From Chloroflexota bacterium (GTDB taxonomy: Bacteria; Chloroflexota; Anaerolineae; B4-G1; SLSP01): DNA of 18,235 nt. Of this stretch, positions 7,011 through 14,400 are shown piece by piece; within the stretch, counting starts at the first letter, position 1, and every line of letters starts with the position of its first letter. The translations under genes and the position numbers were made by a program. The notes under the pieces were generated by a model, which ran no database searches, was not told the DNA's origin, and saw nothing but the letters and a program-made list of their open reading frames with translations. The stretch is from positions 1-18,235 of the forward strand of contig JAKJAB010000025.1 in NCBI GenBank assembly GCA_022707725.1, written 5' to 3'.

Positions 7011-8908
7011 TGGTATCAAGTAAAATGTCGACTTGTTTGAAAATCAATCGCTTGCGCATATCAGGCCATTGTCATCGAGAAATTGCTTTTACTGATGGAT
7101 TAAACATCATTGAGGGCGATAATGGTTTAGGCAAAACTACTCTAATGAGGTTGCTGCAATTTGGCTTAGGGGTAGAAAGACCATTTCAAACCCCAGAATG
7201 GAGGGGAGTGCTTATACCCGAATTAAAGGATAGCAAAAGCGTTTTGGTTGAAATTGAGGTTAACAACAGAGTAATTACTTTGAAGAGAGAGTTAAAACAA
7301 TTAAATACTGTAAAAGTTTCCTCCAATGCAATGGATGACTTTGTTTATAATAATGCTGATTATTTTATAAGGGACCAGGAGTTTTCGGATTTTCTCCTAA
7401 GCAGTCTAAATATCCCGCCTGTTGAAGTGCATAGCCAATCTGGTGGTCAATCAAGGACACTAAAACTAAGCCTTGACCATCTATACCGAATGATCTATCT
7501 GGATCAGGATCTGGGTTATATGTCAATTGGCAATTCGTTACCAGATGATTTGAGGCAAGCTGTCACAGAGCTACTACTAAACATCATCAATGTTGAATAC
7601 TACGATTTACAAATAGCGGAACAGGTTGAGAAGAATCGCCGGGCACAACTTCGACAACAGTTACAGCACGTTCAAAACTTTGTCGAGAAGTTGCGCCTGC
7701 TCTCTGCAATTGAGATCAATGCTCGTCGCATGGAGTTATTATCTCAACATAGCACCATAAGCTCAGAAATCACGGAACTCAAAAATGAGATGCGCGCAAA
7801 TCCCGCTTATCGTAATGATTTACGTCAGAGGATAGTCCAACTAGACGCCAAGCTAGAAAACTTAAAAACCAAATGGCTTGAAGCACATCAAGCCTTAAAC
7901 CGATATGAATTAGCTAACGCCTCTGTAAGTCAAGAACGCGAGCGTGTACAACGAGCCGCCCATGCGCACCAAGTTCTTTCATCGTATTCAATAAAGATTT
8001 GCCCAGGGTGTAATCAACCACTAGATCGTGAAATGCACGCACGGAGGTTACAAAATCTATGTGAGTTGTGCGGCCGTCCAAATCTGATAATCGAAGATAC
8101 TGACAAAGAGCAATTTTCATGGCGACAAAAGGTATTGAAAGACGAAGAGAAAGAAATAGCAGATTTGAGGGAATTACGTCTAGAAGAAATCACGCGTATA
8201 GATGCTGAAATAGAACATTTGACAACAGAGCGCGCAGAAATAAGTGAGCAACTCAATACACTCAGGGATGAGTTCGTAAATGACTTGATTAACCAAATCG
8301 AAGAACGCAGGATTATGCTTGGTAGAATAGAACAAGAATTATCGTTGTTGGATTATCAAGAAAAAACACAAGCGCAAATCACTGATATTCAAAAAGAGTT
8401 GTCCCAAGTAGAAGAAGAGATTGAAAAGATCAAAGAACGAAAGGACAAAGAAGAGCAACGTATAGCAGAGGCGCGCCAGGTTATTCAAGAGCTACAATCT
8501 GCATTGCATTCCTTCTTAGAGGCGATTGAATTTCTTAACTTAGATCGCGTTACGATTGACACAAAAACCTATTTACCCTCTGTCAATGGACGGCGCTATC
8601 AACAGTTGAGCGCGACTCAACGCAATCTCACCATCCTTGGTTACTACTATGCATTACTACGAGTTTCTTTGACGTGCAAAACAAATTACCCTAGGCTTCT
8701 AATCATTGATAGTGTGCGGAAAGATGATATTGATCAACACACTATGGTCAAATGCCTGGAAAAGTTCAAGGAGCTAGAGAATCTATTTGGTATCCCCTTT
8801 CAGGTTCTAATTGCAATGCGGCAAGTGCCAGCGGCTTTTCAAGAAGACGTTCAGTTACGGCTTCACGGTGACAATTACTTGTTGACTTGTGATGCTGCGT
8901 GGCTCTGA
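7010..8908 (+). CDS. lmuB: SMC/Rad50-like ABC ATPase with Cys4 zinc hook, Lamassu LmuB-like
   Basis: This is probably the sensor and motor of the Lamassu-type system, an SMC-family dimer that would recognise aberrant DNA and release the nuclease. The 632-residue protein is much shorter than SbcC. Walker A is IIEGDNGLGKTT (G36–T44). A first coiled-coil arm (about 195–320) leads to a hook with two CxxC pairs, C331-PG-C334 and C351-EL-C354. The second arm (about 365–500) is rich in Glu, Lys, Arg and Gln. The ABC signature is atypical, LSATQR (533–538). Walker B reads LLIIDS (D567, S568), so Ser replaces the usual catalytic Glu, and no switch His is obvious in the final strand (FQVLIAMRQ). Such deviations occur in ABC-3C ATPases and fit slow or regulated hydrolysis. 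Overlap with the upstream gene (TAATG) makes it the last gene of the operon. Composition is AT-richer than either flank. Confidence 0.82.
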   Translation: MVSSKMSTCLKINRLRISGHCHREIAFTDGLNIIEGDNGLGKTTLMRLLQFGLGVERPFQTPEWRGVLIPELKDSKSVLVEIEVNNRVITLKRELKQLNTVKVSSNAMDDFVYNNADYFIRDQEFSDFLLSSLNIPPVEVHSQSGGQSRTLKLSLDHLYRMIYLDQDLGYMSIGNSLPDDLRQAVTELLLNIINVEYYDLQIAEQVEKNRRAQLRQQLQHVQNFVEKLRLLSAIEINARRMELLSQHSTISSEITELKNEMRANPAYRNDLRQRIVQLDAKLENLKTKWLEAHQALNRYELANASVSQERERVQRAAHAHQVLSSYSIKICPGCNQPLDREMHARRLQNLCELCGRPNLIIEDTDKEQFSWRQKVLKDEEKEIADLRELRLEEITRIDAEIEHLTTERAEISEQLNTLRDEFVNDLINQIEERRIMLGRIEQELSLLDYQEKTQAQITDIQKELSQVEEEIEKIKERKDKEEQRIAEARQVIQELQSALHSFLEAIEFLNLDRVTIDTKTYLPSVNGRRYQQLSATQRNLTILGYYYALLRVSLTCKTNYPRLLIIDSVRKDDIDQHTMVKCLEKFKELENLFGIPFQVLIAMRQVPAAFQEDVQLRLHGDNYLLTCDAAWL

Positions 8909-8909
8909 G

Positions 8910-9002
8910 ATGCAAAACTACAACTTCACTCCCAGCATCGCCCACGACCTGATGATTATCAAGGCCGCCCAGCGAATTGAAATTGCGTATGCCCTCTCGT
9001 GA
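8910..9002 (+). other. 30-codon open frame at the island's right edge, possible gene remnant
   Basis: An ATG directly after the lmuB stop opens a 30-residue frame beginning MQNYNFTPSIAHDL, which stops inside the first codons of the helicase gene. Its codons are GC-rich like the helicase and unlike lmuB. It may be the leftover start of a gene cut by insertion of the defence operon, or the original N-terminus of the helicase in a shifted frame, or chance. No strong Shine-Dalgarno precedes it. Confidence 0.2.
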
Positions 9003-11148
9003 TTCTATACCTTTCACCGCCTCCCGCCCGCGCGGACGCGGTAAGCTCTTCAAAACCGCGCCGGATACGTCGCCGGTCACTGCGCCCGCGCCGACAGAAC
9101 CGCTGCCGAGCATAGTAGCGCCGCCATCTCCCACGGCAGCAGCACTGCCGCCGTCGCCGGAGGGCAGCGTAACAGCGGAAGCCGCCGTCGAACTGCGCCG
9201 GCCCATCGTCTGTCCCCCACTGGACGCGGTCTTCGCACCTGGCGGATCGGTGGCGACCCTGTTAGGCCCACGCTATCGTCCCCGCGCCGGGCAAGTACAA
9301 ATGAGCGCCCTGATCCGGGATGTCCTGCAAACGGGCCAACACGCCATCCTCGAAGCCGGCACCGGCATCGGGAAGTCCTTTGCTTATCTGATCCCCATTC
9401 TCTGGACGGGCGCGCCAGCGATTGTCAGCACCTCCAACAAGGCATTGATGAACCAGTTGTGGGACAAGGACATCCCCCAACTGCGCAAAATCGCCCCGCG
9501 TCCTTTCAAAGCGGCGCTGCTCAAGGGTCGCAGCAATTACGTGTGTGCCCTGCGCCTGGAAGACTTCCGCAAACAACCCTCGCTACCGGATTTCGACGAC
9601 AACTACGCTTTGCTGGAAGCCGCCCTGCAGGCCGAGCCTTCCGGCGACTGTGAGCGGATGAGTCTGCCGCTGTCGTTGACGGCGCGCCTGACGGTGAGTA
9701 GCCGGGATTGTGAGGGGCAGAAATGCGCGCAGTTCAAGCAGTGCTTCTACGAGCGCGCCAAACGCGAGGCCGTCAGCGCCGACCTGGTCGTGACCAATCA
9801 CGCCCTCTTGTGCTACAACGTCCTGCTGATGGACAACCAACTACTGCCGGTGCGTCCGGTCTTGGTGATTGACGAAGCGCACCAGTTGGTGCCGTATGCC
9901 ATCAATGCGTTGACATTGCGCCTGGAACACGAGCTTTTTTGGAACGTTGTCAATCACAAACGCACCCGTGAGGCGGCTGAAGAGACGGACTTGTTGGAGA
10001 CGGCCCGCGAAGGATACGATGACTTTTTCAGAATCGTAGCGCGGCAACGTCCGTCTTCGTGGACAGACGATGAAGACATAAACAAATGGGCCTTACAGGG
10101 CGAACTCCAGGAAGGACTGGCCCTGTGGAACACGCTGAAACAGGTTCATGATGTTTTGCAACGCCAGACCCAACGCCATGAGGATGGCGAACTGGATGTG
10201 CTGGTCAACCAAAGCGCCGAGCTGGTCGTGACGCTGGAAGCACTCGCGCGCCCGGAACCGGCGGATCACATCCGTTTTTGTGAACTGGACCTGAACCTCT
10301 CGGATGCGGGGCCGCGCGCCTATCACGCGCAGCGTAGCCCCCTGGAAGTGGCGAACGTGTTAGCGTATACCCTGTTCAAACCGTGGCCGCGCGTCGTCTG
10401 TACTAGCGCCACCCTGGGCATCAACCACAACCTGGCCTGGTTTCAGCGGCAGGTTGGCGCGGTAGACACAGAGAGCGAAGTCATAATCGCTACGTTGCGC
10501 AGCCCCTTCAACTATGCCGAACAAATGCTGCTCTACACACCGCCGGGTCTCGAACCGGTGTACGGCGCAAAGGAACCGGAATATGCGACCAGGTTAGCGG
10601 ATGCCGTGCAACAGTTGGTGGAAACCAGTCGCGGGCGCGCCCTGGTGCTTTGCACCAGCCGGCGACGGATGCTTGATCTCTACGCGCGATTGTCGCCCGT
10701 GTTGAGCGTCCACTATCCCTGTTATTGTCAGGGCGAACTGCCGCAGCCGGAGATCATCGCGCAGTTCAAAGCGGCTGGCAATGCCGTCATCTTTGCCACC
10801 CGGAGTTTCTGGGAAGGCATCAACATCCCCGGCGACGCGCTGGCGTTGGTTATCCTCGACAAAATCCCGTTTCTGCCGCTGCGCGATCCGGTGGTACAAC
10901 GGCACGATGCACTCATCCAGCGTCGGGGCGGCAATCCTTTCCAGGAATTACAGTTGGGCAGTGCGATTCTGACCCTACGGCAGGGCGCAGGCCGTCTGAT
11001 CCGCGCAGAGACCGACCGTGGGGTTATCGCGTTGCTCGATTCGCGGGTGTTGACTAAACGGTATGGGCGGCAGATCATCCATTCGCTGCCCGAGGGCTGC
11101 CACACGACAGATTTCACGGCAGTGGAAGCATTTTTCCGTCATTGGTAG
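8989..11148 (+). CDS. DinG/XPD-family Fe–S DNA helicase
   Basis: This superfamily 2 helicase of the DinG/YoaA/XPD group would unwind DNA 5' to 3' in replication-linked repair. The 719-residue protein begins with a Pro/Ala-rich, probably disordered leader of about 85 residues. A Q-like region (GPRYRPRAGQVQM) and motif I EAGTGIGKS (K129) follow. Four cysteines are placed as in Fe–S helicases: C186 in SNYVC, C241, C246 and C252 in DCEGQKCAQFKQCFYERAK. The conserved VVTNHALL follows. Motif II is DEAH (295–298), motif III TSATLG, motif V FWEGINIPGD, and motif VI QGAGRLIR (665–672). All catalytic motifs are intact. The start is uncertain: ATG 8989 is used; TTG 8977 is in frame; neither has a clear Shine-Dalgarno. 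GC-rich composition matches sbcC rather than the preceding operon, so it probably belonged next to sbcDC before insertion. No exonuclease domain is present, unlike Gram-positive DinG. Confidence 0.9.
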   Translation: MPSRDSIPFTASRPRGRGKLFKTAPDTSPVTAPAPTEPLPSIVAPPSPTAAALPPSPEGSVTAEAAVELRRPIVCPPLDAVFAPGGSVATLLGPRYRPRAGQVQMSALIRDVLQTGQHAILEAGTGIGKSFAYLIPILWTGAPAIVSTSNKALMNQLWDKDIPQLRKIAPRPFKAALLKGRSNYVCALRLEDFRKQPSLPDFDDNYALLEAALQAEPSGDCERMSLPLSLTARLTVSSRDCEGQKCAQFKQCFYERAKREAVSADLVVTNHALLCYNVLLMDNQLLPVRPVLVIDEAHQLVPYAINALTLRLEHELFWNVVNHKRTREAAEETDLLETAREGYDDFFRIVARQRPSSWTDDEDINKWALQGELQEGLALWNTLKQVHDVLQRQTQRHEDGELDVLVNQSAELVVTLEALARPEPADHIRFCELDLNLSDAGPRAYHAQRSPLEVANVLAYTLFKPWPRVVCTSATLGINHNLAWFQRQVGAVDTESEVIIATLRSPFNYAEQMLLYTPPGLEPVYGAKEPEYATRLADAVQQLVETSRGRALVLCTSRRRMLDLYARLSPVLSVHYPCYCQGELPQPEIIAQFKAAGNAVIFATRSFWEGINIPGDALALVILDKIPFLPLRDPVVQRHDALIQRRGGNPFQELQLGSAILTLRQGAGRLIRAETDRGVIALLDSRVLTKRYGRQIIHSLPEGCHTTDFTAVEAFFRHW

Positions 11149-11477
11149 GAAAGGCGCATCCACGCCCCTTCGCCGCCCTGCTGCGCCTAACCGCGCCCAT
11201 CGTTCCATTAGTCCAGCCAGCTACAAACGTAGGGCACAACTAAGCGACGCGGTGTTGGGACTGTGTGAAATCAACGCGAAGGGAGCCGATTTCGTGATTC
11301 CGATGCGTGTGGTATACTTGGCCTAGTCATCCATTAGTCGGTTAAGAGACCAGAACGTGATAAAGGGCTTGTGCGTCTCTCGTCTTTGGCAATGGACTCC
11401 AGCCTCTCTTGATCGCGAGGCAGAGATACATTATCCGATTTGACAACAACGTCAACCACTTACAAGATTTATGATAC
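11149..11477 (+). other. Intergenic region between the helicase and the TPR–CHAT gene
   Basis: I see no convincing gene in this stretch. A 7-base inverted repeat (11152–11158 with 11182–11188) has a 23-base loop and no T-run, so it is not a clear terminator. A TATACT at 11313–11318 lacks a good -35. The best promoter candidate lies at the right end and is listed separately. Short frames running in from the helicase region look like shadows. Confidence 0.5.
11440..11468 (+). promoter_or_regulatory. Possible sigma-70-like promoter of the TPR–CHAT gene
   Basis: A perfect TTGACA at 11440–11445 is followed after 17 bases by CAAGAT (11463–11468), a weak -10. A better-looking TATGAT (11470–11475) is 24 bases away, too far for normal spacing. 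Transcription from here would leave a very short leader before the ribosome binding site at 11478. Confidence 0.25.
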
Positions 11478-11483
11478 AAGGAG
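11478..11483 (+). promoter_or_regulatory. Ribosome binding site of the TPR–CHAT gene
   Basis: AAGGAG stands 6 bases before the ATG at 11490 and fixes that start. Confidence 0.75.
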
Positions 11484-11489
11484 ACTGCT

Positions 11490-14400
11490 ATGTCCAGATC
11501 GTATGCCCAAATCACTCAAGCACCCTGTCCCCAATGTGAGCAACCCGTCGATCTCGAAATCTGGCTCATCGTTGACCTCACCGAGCGACCCGATCTAGCC
11601 GAGCGTGTCCGGGAGGGGCGCATCCACACCGTCACTTGCCCACACTGCGGCAACGACGCCAAGGTGGATGCCCCGCTGCTGATCCACGACCCCAACCGGC
11701 AGCGGGTGCTTTTCTCCCCCGCCCAACGGACGACGTGGGAACAAGACCAACAACAGGCCCAGGAATTGACGGATCGCTTGGTCAAGACTCTTCCTCATCC
11801 CCGTCCCGACTACTTGACCCAGCCGCTATCTGTGTCCCGTCAATTCCTCTCCGCCGTTCTCGACGCCGACGATGTCCAGGCCGCGTTGAGAGGGATGCCA
11901 GGGCAAACCCTACGTGCTATGATGGAGCAGACCGAATCCGCTATCGAGGAGATGCAACGTCAGATGGAAGATAACCTGCTGATGCAAGCCGTCCAGGTTA
12001 TGATCGAGGCGCGCTCCCCGGTCGATGTGCTGGCAGCGGTGCAAGCTCACCCCATCCTCCTGAGTGACGAGGCCGACGATAAGTTCCGCCAGTTCATTCT
12101 AACCGTTCGCCAGAGGGGACAAGCGGGTATGGCCCGCCACATCGAGGAACGCTACCAGACCCTGCGCCAGATTCGCGAGCTAGGCGTGGATCCGGCGCAG
12201 TTGACAGTCGCTGACGCTCCTGTCGAAAACATCCCCCCGGAGTTACAAGCGATTGTTGGCGAAATAGGCCCCGTGAGTAGCGAGGCTGAATTTGCGGAAA
12301 AGATGTCCCAGCGCCCAGACCTGCTGGAGAGATTGGAAGCCGAACTTCAAAAACATCCCGAACTGCGCCAGGCTTTGACCGGTGCCGACGACGACTCAGG
12401 CTTGGGCGAGATACCCGATGATGTGAGACCGATAATACGAGAGCTCTCTAGCGCTGCTCATCGTACCAATATGCCCCGTCGAATCCAACTTTGCCAACAA
12501 GCGCTATTGTTGGTCGAACGGACCTCCTATCCCCAACTGTGGGCCAGGCTGCAGGACGATCTGGCCAGCAGCCTGGCCCAGAACCCGCTGGATGACCGAG
12601 CGGAGAACCTCGAAGGGGCGATTGGTGCTTACCAGCAAGCGTTGGAGGTGAGGACGCACGAGGCTATGCCGGTCGATTGGGCGGCAACGATGATGAACCT
12701 GGCAAATGCCTACTCAAACCGAATTTGTGGGGAGCGTGCAGAAAACCTAGAGACGGCGATAGATGCTTACCAGCAAGCGATGGAGGTGATAACACGCGAG
12801 GCTATGCCGGTCGAGTGGGCGGCAACGATGATGAACCTGGGTACAGCCTACTGCGAGCGGATTTGTGGGGAGCGTGCGGAGAATCTCGAGACAGCGATAG
12901 ACACTTACCAGCAGGCGCTGGAGGTGACAACGCGCGAGGCTATGCCGGTCGAATGGGCAGAGGTAACAATGAACCTGGGCATAGCCTACTGCAACCGGAT
13001 TTACGGGGAGCGTGCGGAGAACCTTGAGTTGGCGATAGATGCCTACCAACAAGCGCTAGAGGTGAGAACGCGTGAGGCTATGCCGATTGAGTGGGCCGAG
13101 GTAAAAATGAACCTGGCAACTGCCTACTGTGACCGGATTATCGGGGAGCGCGCGGAAAATATCGAAGCGGCCATTGACGCCTACCAGAAAGTGCAGGAGA
13201 TAATGACACGCGAGGCTATGCCAATAGCGTGGGCAGAGGCGACAAGCAATCTAGCAACTGCCTACTGCAACCGGATTCTCGGGGAGCGCGTCGAGAACCT
13301 CGAGGCGGCCATTGACACCTACCGGCAGGCGCTTGAGGTGATGACACGCGAGGCTATGCCAATTGAGTGGGCCAAGGTAACAATGAACCTGGCAGCCGCC
13401 TACTATTCTCGGATTTTCGGGAAGCGTGCAGAGAATATCGAAGCGGCCATTGACGCCTACCAGCAGGCCCTGGAGGTGATAACACGCGAGGCCATGCCGA
13501 TCGTTTGGGCGCAGACGATGGTGAATCTGGCAGCCGCCTACCGCGATCGGATTCACGGGGAGCGTGCAGGAAATCTCGAGGCGGCCATTGACGCGTACGG
13601 GCAAGCGCTGGAAGTGATAACGCGCGAGGCCATGCCAGTCGAGTGGGCGCATATTGTCCATAACCTGGCAACCGCCTACTATTTCCGGATTCGTGGGACG
13701 CGAGCGAACAACCTCGATGCGGCGATTGGCGCTTACCTGCAAGCACTGGAGGTGAGAACACGCGAGGCCATGCCAATCGAGTGGGCGCGAACGATCAATG
13801 ACCTGGCAAATGCCTACTCAGACCGAATTCGCGGGGAGCCTTCCGAGAACATCGAGAAGGCCATTGACGCCTACCAGCAGACGCTGGAGGTGATGACGCG
13901 CGAGGCCATGCCGGTCGAGTGGGCGACGGCAATGATGAACCTGGGTATAGCCTACTGTAACCGGATTCACGGGGAGCGTGCGGATAATCTCGAGGCGGCC
14001 ATTGACGCCTACCGGCAGGCGCTGGAGGTGAGGACGCGCAAGGCTATGCCGGTCGAATGGGCCGAGGTAACAACAAACCTGGGTGTAGCCTATCGCAACC
14101 GGATTTGCGGGGAGCGCGGGGAGAACATCGAGACGGCTATTAATGCCTATCAGCAGGCCCTTGAGGTGATGACACGCGAGGCCATGCCGGATGCCCATCG
14201 CAGCACGCAGCGCAATCTGGCGAACTTATGTTTTGCGGAAGCACGTTGGGCCGAGGCCGGCATAGCTTTGCAGGGTGTGCTGGCAGCCAACAACCTCCTC
14301 TACCTAGCCGCCGCCACGCCCGAGGCCCGCCTGGCCGAGCTGCGCGAGGTCCACGACATGCCCGCACGACTGAGCTATGCGCTAGTCCAAACAGCCACAG

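Noticed and set aside
11152..11188. Terminator after the helicase gene
   Set aside because: The 7-base arms enclose a 23-base loop and no T-run follows.
11063..11326. 87-codon frame overlapping the helicase end
   Set aside because: It runs mostly as a shadow of the helicase frame into non-coding sequence, with no ribosome binding site or recognisable domain.
12603..14190. Possible CRISPR-like array
   Set aside because: Units are 138 bases, fully coding, and lack short identical repeats separated by unique spacers; no cas genes are present.
13251..14198. Antisense open frames across the TPR region with repeated peptide units
   Set aside because: Their periodicity simply mirrors the 138-base repeat read backwards; no ribosome binding sites or domains.
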